A stretch of DNA of 64,000 bases from positions 2,418,001-2,482,000 of the forward strand of contig CBDHCM010000006.1 of NCBI GenBank assembly GCA_965261105.1. The letters are read 5' to 3'. Origin of the DNA: Aldehydirespirator sp965261105. Its GTDB lineage: Bacteria > Actinomycetota > Acidimicrobiia > Acidimicrobiales > Aldehydirespiratoraceae. Position 1 is the first letter of the stretch, and every line of letters begins with the position of its first letter. The translations under genes were made by a program, and so were the position numbers. Below the pieces are notes generated by a model. The model saw nothing but the letters and a program-made list of their open reading frames with translations. It made no database searches and had not been told where the DNA came from. Of the stretch, positions 41,512 to 50,454 are shown piece after piece.

Positions 41512-42865
41512 GAGCCTTCGCGGAAACGTGGGGAGCGGGGTGGTTGAGGGTCCCTGAGTAGGGGTCGGGGCCCTGCTGGAATCGGTGATTGAGAGATCAC
41601 GATCCAGGAGGGCCCCGATGGCTCGCGATGTTATGGCAGTTCGGCTGCACTTGCCGCAGATCCGTGTGTTGGAGGTGGTCGAGGACACCCCGGGCGCGCT
41701 CAGGGTGAGCGTCGAGTCGACGTTCAGGAGGCTGCGCTGCACGCAGTGCGGGTTCCGCTGCCACAGGGTGCATGACCGCCGCGACAAGAAGATCCGCGAC
41801 CTGGAGGTGTCGGGGCGGCGCACCCTGTTGGTGTGGTCGCGGCGCAGGATGGTGTGCGACAACTGCGACAGCCGCTTCTTGGAGGACCATCCCGCGTTGG
41901 AGGGCGCGCTGACGGGGCGTCTGGCGCGTCGGGTGGTCGCTGACGCGAAGGTGATGACGTTCAGCGCGGCGGCGCGCCGCCGCGGTGTGCACTGGCACGC
42001 GGTGCGCGCGGTGGTGGACGTCTGGTCGGCTCTGGTCGCTGAGCGGCGCCGCAGCCGCCGCTGCTCGGTGCTGTTGGTCGATGAGACCTCGATGCGCAAA
42101 CGGCACCGCTATGTGACCGTGATCGTCAACGGCGACACCGGCCGGACCCTGGCGATGGTCGAGCACCGCAGCTCCGCTGCGCTGTCAGCGTTTTTGATGC
42201 AGCAGGGACATCGCTGGTGCAAGCAGGTCAAGGTGGTGGTCAGCGACGGATCGCGCGCCTACAAGGCGGCCATCGACGCCCACCTCGGCCACGCCCGCCA
42301 TGTGCTGGACCGGTTCCATGTCATCAGATGGTTCGCGGCCGCTCTCACCCAGGTGCGCCGCGACGTGCAGCGCCGAGAGCCCCACGGCGTCAAGCCCGCC
42401 TTCGACCCCGAGGTGTTCCGGGCCCGGTTCGCGCTGCTGCGCAGAGGCGACACCCTCACCGACACCGACCGCGCCCGCCTCGATGAGCTGTTCGACGCCC
42501 ACCCCCGCCTCAAAGCCGGCCGCCAGGCACTGCAGGAGCTCCACGGCCTCTACACCGCCGACGACTATGACGGCGCCCTGGAAGCCCTCGGACGGTTCTA
42601 CAGACCTCTACGAGACCGGCGAGCTGCCCGAGTACCACGACACCGTCGACACGTTCATCGCATGGTCAGACGAGATCCTCAACTGGCACCACACCGGCCG
42701 CCCCTCCAACGGCAGAATCGAGGGCACCAACAACCTGCTCCAAGTGCTGCGCCGCACCGCCCACGGATTCACCAACCCACGCAACTTCGAAGCCCGCGGC
42801 ATCCTCGTGACATAATGACCCAACCGGTGCCGGCAACCCTCAATCCCACGAATACGCGAAGGGCC
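41512..42865 (+). mobile_element. ISL3-family insertion sequence, copy 1
   Basis: Ends are imperfect inverted repeats: GAGCCTTCGCGGAAACGTGG at the left and the complement of GGCCCTTCGCGTATTCGTGG at the right. It contains one transposase gene with a frame change. A second copy lies at 56088-61118 (interrupted). I could not find a convincing target duplication. Confidence 0.85.
41618..42815 (+). CDS. ISL3-family transposase, read through a +1 frame change
   Basis: The ATG at 41618 has a good ribosome site (AGGAGG). Zinc-finger N-terminus (CTQCGFRCHRVHD, CDNC), first Asp in LLVDETSMRKRH, second Asp in VVVSDGSRAYKAAI, HVLDRFHVIRW, and the Glu in NGRIEGTNNLLQ. The reading frame changes at 42602: after TTC TAC, one A must be skipped to continue GAC CTC TAC GAG to the stop at 42815. 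Without the shift the protein loses the Glu and gains a false tail to 42928. The same extra A is in copy 2, so either a +1 programmed shift or an old shared defect. Confidence 0.8.
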
Positions 42866-43158
42866 GCAAATTGTCGTGTGTTGCCCGCCTTCGCGCATTC
42901 TGGTGGTCTGGAATGCCCGGCCTCCTAGGGAATCCGACTCGACACAAGCAGCGAAGGAACGTCGCCGTTGCGCTCGGCAAGCCCTCAACCGTGAAGTCGC
43001 CTCGTTTGGAGATGCACCCCTAGCAGCGGGAAAGCGAAAACGACCGTTCAGATGGCGGTGCTGTTGGTTGAAGTCGTTGACCTTACCGGGAAGGACGCTT
43101 CTCCCCCGATAGAATCGAAGCGCTCACAACCACATCGCAAGACTTCGGAGGTTTTCCC

Positions 43159-43359
43159 TTGGCCCGCTCTATTCTCAACAAACGAGAACGTGAGACGGTT
43201 GCCGCGCTGCTATTGCTGGGTGTGTTGGGAGCCGTATTGTGGGTAACGGAACTGATCCGGTCTGTGCCAGTATGGATATGGTGGGCTGCGGCGGCAGGGG
43301 CAATGGCCGTGATTTTGTTGATCCTCGTTTTGCGGCTTAGGAGCCGACGACGAATATGA
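43159..43359 (+). CDS. small membrane protein
   Basis: 66 residues from a TTG at 43159 with GGAGG 7 nt upstream. Two hydrophobic segments (ETVAALLLLGVLGAVLWV and VWIWWAAAAGAMAVILLIL) and a basic end RLRSRRRI, so a hairpin in the membrane with both ends inside. Unrecognised. The 290 bp between ISL3 copy 1 and this gene hold nothing I can support. Confidence 0.5.
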   Translation: MARSILNKRERETVAALLLLGVLGAVLWVTELIRSVPVWIWWAAAAGAMAVILLILVLRLRSRRRI

Positions 43360-43521
43360 GGATGTGCACGACCAAGACCGGCCAGAGCACCGTTCCCGCC
43401 CCTGCCCGGTCGCCGGGGTTGGGGCAGCCGTCTGAGCCTGCCCTCAGACCCCACACACCAGACCTGACACCCGCCGTCTCAATCGACCTGGTGCCGCCGC
43501 GGTTCTTCTAACCGTTGAGCT

Positions 43522-43806
43522 TCACTTGGGGTCGCGGGGTTCTGTCTCGGATGAGTTTGAGGTCTCCCGTTTGCGCGCCCCGATGGTTCCTATTGTGACT
43601 CCACCGAGTCCGACCAGCGCCCCGACCCCAGCCACTAGAGCCGTCTTGCCGCTCGGACAGTCAGCCTCCCCTACCCAATAGTCAACGTCGCAGTAGACAT
43701 CGAAGAGGGCAGGCTTGGAATCGGCAGTTTCCCATGTCGTGAACGCAGGGATTCCGGGAAGTACGACGATGATGGCACCCAAGAGTGCTCCGACAACGTA
43801 TCGCAT
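43522..43806 (-). CDS. small protein with two membrane segments
   Basis: 94 residues, ribosome site GGAG upstream of the ATG. Hydrophobic segment 1 (VVGALLGAIIVVLPGIPAF), an outside loop with two Cys (VYCDVDYWVGEADCPSG, could form a disulfide), hydrophobic segment 2 (ALVAGVGALVGLGGVTIGTIG), then a charged tail. Last gene of a minus-strand run of four membrane or exported proteins (46703-43522). No family recognised. Confidence 0.6.
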   Translation of the reverse strand: MRYVVGALLGAIIVVLPGIPAFTTWETADSKPALFDVYCDVDYWVGEADCPSGKTALVAGVGALVGLGGVTIGTIGARKRETSNSSETEPRDPK

Positions 43807-43866
43807 GTTAATTCTCCTTCTCTAGAACTGCCTTAGTCGGCAGGCTGCGGTAGATGGATTCGACGG

Positions 43867-44976
43867 TTACCGACATTCTCTGGGCAATAGGTCGTATCGG
43901 TCAACGAGGCGTCCTAGGCACTGGGGATATCGCCACTCGACGCGCTCCCCGAAGTAGACAAAATCGTCTACGGCCTGCTGGTAGTTCTCTAATGTTGTTT
44001 GAGCAGCGTCATTCGCTTCGTCAAGCGCGTCTCTGGCATCATCAAGACTCAACCCTTCGGCTGATGCCACAGCCAGTTCCGTTCGAGCTATGTGATAGTT
44101 GACAGCGGCGATGAGGTCCGCTCGCGCTGCGTCGATGAGGTCTCTGACAGCCTGTCGGAACTCGTCTACGTCGTTGCTGTCGGATCGGCGCGCGTTCTCT
44201 TGAATGTGCGTGTCGAGAATCCTCTCCGCGAGTGATTCGGCATGGTCGAGAGCCGAGTCGTTCGTCACGATTCGGGTAGCGATCCGGGCCGCGTCGGCTG
44301 CCGCTCTCGCGGTTTCCTCGTCGGGGGCACGCTGCGCCGCGTCGGCTGCAATCTCCACGTAATCGATGATTTCCGAAGCCAGTCCCGCCACTGCCTCACC
44401 GGCATCCATGATCTCGTCAAAGTCGTCATGCTCGGCGTCTGCTTCGCGCTGCAATGTCCGCATGTCGTCTCGAACCCGATCCGCAGCGTCGAACAGCCGG
44501 TCGTCGCCTACCTCGTCGGCAGCGTCATCCAGACTGTCCACAGCCTCCATGCCCCTCTCTGCGAGCGACTCCAAAGGGTCGCCGCCACCACCGCAGGCGC
44601 GCGCAAGCAGAATCACAGCAACGATCACCAACACGACACCGATGGCTGACGGAACGACCGGCACTCGCTTACCTGCCACGGTCACGTTCTGAGCCAGCAA
44701 ACGTTCTGAGAAGGTGGACGGGCTGGTTGGTCGGGACTCCGGCGCGCTTTCTAGCACCGGCTCGCCTTCCGCCTCATCGTCGGGTGACCCATCCGTAGCG
44801 GCGGCAACCGAATCGTCGGAGTCGTCTGCGCCAGTCCTGGCACTGCTGAGCGCCTCCAGGACTCGTGCCCTGCCAGCTTCGTCAAGGCTGGCCAGCGCTT
44901 CTGGAGCTTCGGGGGCGTTCGCCCGCAACAGCTCCAGAGCCTCTCGCTCGTCGGGGGTCAGGTCTTCATATGTCAT
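43867..44976 (-). CDS. single-pass membrane protein with helical external region
   Basis: 369 residues from the ATG at 44976 (ribosome site AAGGAAG). An acidic cytoplasmic part starts MTYEDLTPDEREALELL; one membrane segment (VPSAIGVVLVIVAVILLARA, about residues 108-130) is followed by CGGGG and a long Ala/Asp/Glu-rich, probably helical region to the end, which has two Cys (QCLGRL and RECR). Second-last in the four-gene run. Function unknown; the layout suits a sensor or anchor. Confidence 0.65.
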   Translation of the reverse strand: MTYEDLTPDEREALELLRANAPEAPEALASLDEAGRARVLEALSSARTGADDSDDSVAAATDGSPDDEAEGEPVLESAPESRPTSPSTFSERLLAQNVTVAGKRVPVVPSAIGVVLVIVAVILLARACGGGGDPLESLAERGMEAVDSLDDAADEVGDDRLFDAADRVRDDMRTLQREADAEHDDFDEIMDAGEAVAGLASEIIDYVEIAADAAQRAPDEETARAAADAARIATRIVTNDSALDHAESLAERILDTHIQENARRSDSNDVDEFRQAVRDLIDAARADLIAAVNYHIARTELAVASAEGLSLDDARDALDEANDAAQTTLENYQQAVDDFVYFGERVEWRYPQCLGRLVDRYDLLPRECR

Positions 44977-45002
44977 GATCTTCCTTTGGGGTCGTAGTCC
45001 GG

Positions 45003-45269
45003 CTATTGCTGTGGGCGTTTGCACTTGTTGAAAACTATGGTTCCTGGAATAGCAGAAAGGACACCTAGACCAGCCAATAGGCCAAGAATGGCAACCACTT
45101 GGTCATCGGCTTCTCCAGCGCTGAACATCACGCCAACCAAGCCAAGAACAGCGAGTATCCAGCCCGATAAAGCCACGAGAAACCCGATACCTTGACCGGT
45201 TGTCCATTTTGGCTCGCTTGGAGCTTGACTGCTTGGCGAAGTTCCGTGGCCGTGTGTTTGCATTGGCAT
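45003..45269 (-). CDS. small protein with two membrane segments
   Basis: 88 residues from the ATG at 45269 (AGGTGG 5 nt upstream; an in-frame GTG at 45278 is less likely). Short hydrophilic N-terminus rich in Ser/Pro/His, then two hydrophobic segments (FLVALSGWILAVLGLVGVMF and VAILGLLAGLGVLSAIPG). Ends NKCKRPQQ. Lies 26 bp upstream of the single-pass protein gene, so co-transcribed. Unrecognised. Confidence 0.6.
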   Translation of the reverse strand: MPMQTHGHGTSPSSQAPSEPKWTTGQGIGFLVALSGWILAVLGLVGVMFSAGEADDQVVAILGLLAGLGVLSAIPGTIVFNKCKRPQQ

Positions 45270-45350
45270 GATAACCACCTAAGTTATTGGGCGTCCGATG
45301 GACGGATGTGGGCATTTGCTACGGACCTACCGGTGCTTCAAGGAACCTGA

Positions 45351-46703
45351 TCACTGGCACGATTTCTTGAATGATCGCTTAAACGCTGTGTAGGCATCGG
45401 AACCCGTGGCGAGTTCCTCCAACGCGGCCTGTAGCGCTTGTTCCGCTTCTCGCTGCCGTGCCGCTTCTGCCCGCGCTTCGACTTCCAACAGAGCCTCAGC
45501 CTCTCGTGCGGCTTCGAGGGCTATTGGAAGAGCATCTTCAACGGTACTCCACCTGCTCCAGAAGGCAGATTGTGCGATCTCTCCTGCCTCTGCCAATTCA
45601 TCCCAGTCTTCGAGCCAATATGTTATAGAGCGGGCGTAGGCTTCCGGGCTGTCTATCAACCCTAGGGAAGCGTTAGGGGCTGCTGCTAGAGCGGCTTCAA
45701 AGGCGGCGACATCGTAGGGACTAAGTATCCAGCTACTAGATACTTGAAATATGTAGTTGGCTGCTCTAGTGATGTCAGCGCGGGACTCGCCGTAAGTCTT
45801 GCCATAAAGCCTCGCTTGGGCTTCTGCTTGGGCCGCGGCTTGTGCTGCTTGGGGAGCGACATCAAGCAAGACCTCCGCTATACGAGTGTGGTCTACCTGC
45901 GAATATACTTCATAGGCGGCTTCCTGAGCGGCAGGCTTCCGTCTAGTGCTAGGGGTTCCAATTGCTTGTTCCAAGATGTCGCTAGGAGTCAAGCGCAAGT
46001 CGGTGGGCACAGGAACGGTGGGCAAAGGAACCCTGGGGCCGGGATCGTCGGGAACGGCAGCCGAGAGAGCAGCCAGCTCAGGGTCAGCCGACAGAAGCGC
46101 TGCCCATGCCCGCTGGGCGGCGATGTCTTCGGGCCGGTCGCCGTAAGTGCCCCTTGCCTGGCGAAGCCGAAAGGCAGCACCTGTCAGAACTTGCAGGAAC
46201 TTGTCGTGGGATTCGTTGTAGCTGCGCTCGGCTTCGTTCAACGTTTCGCGGATTTCGGCTCTGTCGAGTTCGTCCGCGGCGGACTCGTAGGCAGCCAAGA
46301 CTTCTTCGTACTCGGCTTCGGAAGCCAGAAAGTTGGCGACCGTCTGTTCGTGGTTCGTCCACACGGCTTCCACGTCAGCACACCACGCGAACCGGTCGCC
46401 TAGGAGCACCACAGGCTGAGAGAAGGTCTCGGGCTGGCTGGAGTCCTGCGGCTCGGTGCCGGACGTGGACTCCAGAGGATCAACGTCGGATGCGGTGGCG
46501 GGTGCAGCGGAATCCTGTTGCTCACCGTCAGTCGTGGCGTCAGGTTCCGGCGAGCCTTCCGACCCGGATTCAGGCGTGGTGAAGGTCTCGGGGCGCTCGT
46601 CGGCTGCCCGGTCAGACAGGTCGCCGTCGTCACCTCCGCAGGCTGCGGCCACCAGCACGAAGGCGAGGGTGGCGAGGATGAGACGGGTACGAAGCGCTGG
46701 CAT
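45351..46703 (-). CDS. large secreted lipoprotein
   Basis: 450 residues from the ATG at 46703, with ribosome site GGAGGGAG. Signal peptide and lipobox LVAAAC (Cys about residue 22) followed by GGDDGD, then a Ser/Thr/Glu/Pro-rich spacer of about 80 residues and a long Ala/Glu-rich, mainly helical body with Trp residues; ends KRSFKKSC. It would be anchored outside the membrane. First gene of the run 46703-43522, so the four products could form one envelope complex. No family recognised. Confidence 0.7.
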   Translation of the reverse strand: MPALRTRLILATLAFVLVAAACGGDDGDLSDRAADERPETFTTPESGSEGSPEPDATTDGEQQDSAAPATASDVDPLESTSGTEPQDSSQPETFSQPVVLLGDRFAWCADVEAVWTNHEQTVANFLASEAEYEEVLAAYESAADELDRAEIRETLNEAERSYNESHDKFLQVLTGAAFRLRQARGTYGDRPEDIAAQRAWAALLSADPELAALSAAVPDDPGPRVPLPTVPVPTDLRLTPSDILEQAIGTPSTRRKPAAQEAAYEVYSQVDHTRIAEVLLDVAPQAAQAAAQAEAQARLYGKTYGESRADITRAANYIFQVSSSWILSPYDVAAFEAALAAAPNASLGLIDSPEAYARSITYWLEDWDELAEAGEIAQSAFWSRWSTVEDALPIALEAAREAEALLEVEARAEAARQREAEQALQAALEELATGSDAYTAFKRSFKKSCQ

Positions 46704-47238
46704 GGTGGCTCCCTCCGGTGCGGGGTTGGGCTTTCGTGCCATCGAATGCCTGTGACCGAGCCGAAGGGAACCATGGCGAGGCCCACCCGCGGTTGTCCCC
46801 GGTCACTGATGGGGGTTGGCATGACCCCCCGCATTCGATGGCGAACGGCACCGTAGCTGTACTTGTCAGCGGGTGGCAAGCTCTTCGCTGCCAGCGAGGC
46901 AAGATGCGCTCACCATGAACGTTGCGGGCGTGGCCGAGCATCCCCTAGATGCCCGGAAGGCTTCGCTCCTTTCAGGCACGAAGGAGCAGCTATTGGCGTT
47001 CCTGCCGGAGAGGCCGCATGTGAGGCAGTAGGCAGGACAGCCAAGTCGGTCTCGCGCTGCGCTGACCTCCGAGAATAGGGCTACCCGGCCCCGTCCGAGC
47101 ACCCTAGACGGGTGGCACCGAGGGTGCGCCACAGGATGTGCGTGTGCAAAGCACCTCCCGAAGTCCGAAAACCAGCTCTACCATTCCGCTAGCAAAGCGA
47201 ACCTCGCGGAGGAGGCAACCATTGTTCAGCACACCCTC
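46704..47238. other. gene-free stretch
   Basis: About 535 bp with no credible coding frame on either strand, no tRNA and no clear repeat. It presumably holds the promoter of the lipoprotein operon. Open frames here have Cys/Ser/Arg-rich composition unlike real proteins of this genome. Confidence 0.5.
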
Positions 47239-47625
47239 TTGGCTATTTCGATTTCGTATGTGGAAATATCGTCGTCGTCATGGTCTTCCCCACAATCACG
47301 GAGGCTGTGGAAACCCGATCTGCGCCTGCGTAGCGAAGCCGAACGAGATGTCGTCCGAACTTCGGAAGGCTGGGCACCTAAGACCATTACACCCGATCAC
47401 TTCTTCGTGGCTAAGGAGCTTGCGGTTCGCTACGAAGCTGCGGCGGCGGAACTGAAGATGCACTACATACAGATTTGTGATGTTGCTCCGCCAGACGAGG
47501 CCGACGAGCGGATTACGCGCATCATGAAGTGTCTGGACACGATGAACCAGCTATCCGTGATCGAGCAAACAGTTCGTCCAGCGCTCGGCAGCGATATAGA
47601 CAACCTCCCGTACTCTATGGAGTGA
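47239..47625 (+). CDS. hypothetical protein
   Basis: 128 residues from a TTG. After a Ser-rich start it reads like a real helical protein (FFVAKELAVRYEAAAAELKM, then PDEADERITRIMKCLDTMN). No membrane segment, no motif known to me. GC content is lower than in the core genes. Start uncertain. Confidence 0.45.
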   Translation: MAISISYVEISSSSWSSPQSRRLWKPDLRLRSEAERDVVRTSEGWAPKTITPDHFFVAKELAVRYEAAAAELKMHYIQICDVAPPDEADERITRIMKCLDTMNQLSVIEQTVRPALGSDIDNLPYSME

Positions 47626-47826
47626 TTGCCCGCCGTTGCCACCGTCAAGCGCTTCAGCGATGTCCTTTCATCGCCACACCCTTGTGATGTCCACAGCCCT
47701 CATGCTGCCTCCTTCTTAGACCGAGCACGGAGACCCCCGGCTAGGAGCTGGAAGCATGAGTTCCCTTCACCTAGCGACGACTCATGTGGCTAAACGCCGC
47801 TGCACCGAAGAAGCACCTTCATCCGT

Positions 47827-48225
47827 CTATCCGATGGACACCAAGTGCAAGAAGTCATGAGTTCCACACTCGGGGCAGGCAGTGTCCCATGGGATGGGGA
47901 ATACCTCGCACCGAAGACACATGATTACGCAGTCTGTGGGTTCTTCGGGAAATGGGTGCGCCGTAGCGGAGCGATACCGGACTAGGAGAGCGAGACGTTC
48001 TAAGTGGTCGCAGTAGTCGTTGAAGGGATGCGGCACCGGCCCGTCATGGAGCGCCCGTAACTTCTCCGCAATCGTTTGGAGGCTGTCCTCTAGATCATCG
48101 GCGGCTTCCTCCGTGAGGCGCTCCACCGCTGCTTTAAACGCCGCTCCATAGGCAATCAGCACCCCTCGGTTCTCAGGCAGGGATGTGTCTGCGGGTTCTG
48201 GAGGCATGACCGATGACCATATCAT
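47827..48225 (-). CDS. hypothetical protein with C-terminal zinc ribbon
   Basis: 132 residues. Acidic helical N-terminal part (AVERLTEEAADDLEDSLQT) and a C-terminal CLRC...CPECG four-Cys zinc ribbon (about residues 103-122). It is on the same strand as the HEPN-like gene upstream, with a 113-bp gap. Function unknown; a nucleic-acid or protein-binding adaptor is possible. Confidence 0.55.
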   Translation of the reverse strand: MIWSSVMPPEPADTSLPENRGVLIAYGAAFKAAVERLTEEAADDLEDSLQTIAEKLRALHDGPVPHPFNDYCDHLERLALLVRYRSATAHPFPEEPTDCVIMCLRCEVFPIPWDTACPECGTHDFLHLVSIG

Positions 48226-48338
48226 ACGAGGATCGACCGTTGGGTGTCATCGATGAGACAGCCACCACACCAATCGGGTAATAAGCCTGTTGGTTCGCGG
48301 TTGAGGGCTTACCGGATGCAGCAGCGACATTCAGCCTC

Positions 48339-49535
48339 TCATAGGTTCTCACCCGCTCTTGCTGATACCTCGGATACAGCCCTTTTACAAGCGAGTCTCA
48401 GCTTGTAGCCGCTGTTTGACGGTGAAGCTAGGGCGTCCTGTAGCGCCTCTCCGGGTGGCAGTTCGGAGATCAATGCCGCCTTCGCTCGGATAGCGTCACG
48501 TAGCACCCAGTCAGCCATATCCACAACTTCACGCAACATAGTCCCTGGTTCAGCATCGTCAGGAAGTCCGGCTAGCGCGTCGCCCTGATGTATGGTCTTG
48601 TTCCTGCGTTGTGTGAACTTGATGGCCCAATCTTTGAGTGGTTCTCCCAAGCGTTCGCCCCACAAGTGCGTTGAGCATTCTTCGATCACAGGGTCCATGG
48701 CGTTCACATGGCCGATCAACTCGCAACACTTTTCTACGATCTGATCTCGGGCCGCGCGTCCAAATCCAACTTGAAGCAACGCTTCTAATGCCGTCTGTTG
48801 ATCGCATATGATGGCCCCCGGCTCGAACTGCCAGTCGCCCAACCCGACAACACTGGAGTGGTTCCTCCAAGATTCGACGAGGAACTGGATCGCCGTGCGG
48901 AGCTTCTTGGAATCGGCTGAAGCGGACATCAGCGCTTCATGGAGCATGGATGCAGTGGCCTGATTCACCTTGACACGAGGAATCGAAGACACCACGGTTG
49001 GACCGATGATCGGCTGTTCCTCGCTCCAGGTCGCAGCGTGCAACGTGTTGACGCGTCTGCCTGAAGGAAGCGACACGAAGCCGTTAGCCGAGACAGGGAA
49101 CTCCCAATAATCGAGATGCTCGGCAACAATCAGGAAGTCCCAAGCGCTGCCGCTGGTCTGTGGCCGGTTGGTGTCCAACGCACAGAAGGCGACGGTCGCA
49201 GTCAATGCGTTCCGTTCATCGGTTGTCGGCGGTTCTCCCGTCATGCCGTGGTTAACTCGTGACACAACCGTGGGATGCTCGACTCGCTGTCCGTAAAGTC
49301 CGAAACAGAACAGCCTGAGCATCGCCGCGACGTTTACCTTGAATTGATCGGACGCCCACGTTTCGGACTGAAGCGCCTCTGTGAGGCTTACGAGCTTCCA
49401 AGGGCCTACGGCGAACGGCTGCCTTATCGCCAAGAACGGGAAGCACATCAGAGTCTCCCCAGATGTGGGCGTGGGTGTGTCGGTCATTTTGGCGATGCTC
49501 CCTCGCTGCTTGTGTCGGATCGGGTTCAGACTCAC
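48339..49535 (-). CDS. HEPN-like protein, putative defence effector
   Basis: 398 residues from a GTG that overlaps the upstream stop (GTGA); an internal ATG 16 codons on has a better ribosome site. N-terminal beta-rich part starting MCFPFLAIRQPFAVGPW, and a helical C-terminal part with TQRRNKTIHQGD, which matches the R-N-x3-H ribonuclease signature of HEPN domains (about residue 316). HEPN proteins of this build act in phage defence or toxin modules. It is co-translated with a two-span membrane protein. The family is inferred from the motif only. Confidence 0.5.
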   Translation of the reverse strand: MSLNPIRHKQRGSIAKMTDTPTPTSGETLMCFPFLAIRQPFAVGPWKLVSLTEALQSETWASDQFKVNVAAMLRLFCFGLYGQRVEHPTVVSRVNHGMTGEPPTTDERNALTATVAFCALDTNRPQTSGSAWDFLIVAEHLDYWEFPVSANGFVSLPSGRRVNTLHAATWSEEQPIIGPTVVSSIPRVKVNQATASMLHEALMSASADSKKLRTAIQFLVESWRNHSSVVGLGDWQFEPGAIICDQQTALEALLQVGFGRAARDQIVEKCCELIGHVNAMDPVIEECSTHLWGERLGEPLKDWAIKFTQRRNKTIHQGDALAGLPDDAEPGTMLREVVDMADWVLRDAIRAKAALISELPPGEALQDALASPSNSGYKLRLACKRAVSEVSARAGENL

Positions 49536-50134
49536 GCTGCTGGCTCGTCCAGGTCTTGTAGAGCCTTCCAGGCTCTCACCTCCAGGCTTCCTCCCAAAGC
49601 GGCCCGAGCTTCCCGGACTTGCTGAACGGTGGGTTGACCATCGGTAGGGAGGAACTTCAGAGCTTCTGCCGCGGCATTCCGGTCAGCGGGAACGCCCTCC
49701 TGCTGAAGGTGTTCAAGCAGCTCGCGGGCGCTGCTCTCTGGAGGCAGCATAGAAGTGTCGGCGTCCTCCGTGCCCTGCGGAGACTGGAGCCACTCGTAGA
49801 GAGAATCCACGCATTTCAGAGGTTTCCAGAACAGCAACGAGACGGCCCACACCAGATTCGTGACGGCTGGTCGAGCGACGGCGAGAGTCACGATCCCAAC
49901 TACTACCGCAGAGACAACGCGGTCAGCGTCGGTGAACAACTGCCAGACGCTCCACACAGAGCAACCGACGCTGAAGGTCAGAAACAGGAGCCACAGAACT
50001 CGTCCTGTGCGTGTCATGCTATTCATGCTGCCTCTCTCTCTCAGGAAACGGGCGACCTCAACCGAATTCGCCTTGATCTGAACCATCTCACCAGCTTCAG
50101 GGTCTTGTCGCTTCGAGAACGGCACCTTCGCCAC
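49532..50134 (-). CDS. two-span membrane protein coupled to the HEPN-like gene
   Basis: 200 residues from a GTG with AGGAG upstream. Two hydrophobic segments (VLWLLFLTFSVGCSVWSVW and VVSAVVVGIVTLAVARPAV, about residues 46-95), then an acidic cytoplasmic tail with PTVQQVREARAALGGSLEV. Its stop overlaps the HEPN-like gene start by 4 bp, so the two products are made together. No family recognised. Confidence 0.6.
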   Translation of the reverse strand: MAKVPFSKRQDPEAGEMVQIKANSVEVARFLRERGSMNSMTRTGRVLWLLFLTFSVGCSVWSVWQLFTDADRVVSAVVVGIVTLAVARPAVTNLVWAVSLLFWKPLKCVDSLYEWLQSPQGTEDADTSMLPPESSARELLEHLQQEGVPADRNAAAEALKFLPTDGQPTVQQVREARAALGGSLEVRAWKALQDLDEPAA

Positions 50135-50304
50135 TGGGTCACACTCCTGTCGCTGTCCACGAGGGGCGAGCCTACCGACGGGTGCTGATACCTCGGCTGA
50201 CCGTCCCGGAGGCTCCCAGCAGCGCCCGCCTGGGGCTACTGGATCAACGCGCCATTAGGGCTGGCCGACAGTTTGGCGACCTCGCAGGAGCCAATCGCCG
50301 CGAG

Positions 50305-50454
50305 TCACCGCACCACCCTTACGACCCTGACCCGCTCAGCCCACGGATGCAGGGTGAGCCAATGCTCGCGTGCCTAGGCGTCAACTTCGGAGTGGTCGAT
50401 GATCTCGCGGTTCTTGTTGCGGTTGGAGTTTCCCGGCCGCGGCCTCCGTGTTGT
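50305..50454 (-). pseudogene. C-terminal tail remnant resembling the end of the methyltransferase
   Basis: In the same frame as the gene at 50455-51288 but after its TGA. The segment reads NREIIDHSEVDA, TAG (50376-50374), then AREHWLTLHPWAERVRVVRV and a stop at 50305. The methyltransferase fragment ends with almost the same words (DVDAWAQEHWQTAHPWAERV). The TAG sits exactly where that protein has Trp. So this is either a lost C-terminal end of the upstream gene or a decayed copy of a shared tail. Confidence 0.65.

Noticed and set aside
46866..47132. 88-codon minus-strand frame in the gap upstream of the lipoprotein operon
   Set aside because: No ribosome site; Cys/Ser/Arg-rich composition and no similarity to a known fold.
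47641..47720. Third copy of the DUF222/HNH promoter (GCCACACCC and TGTGATGTCC)
   Set aside because: Similarity is short, the -10 and -35 boxes are not preserved, and no DUF222 gene follows.
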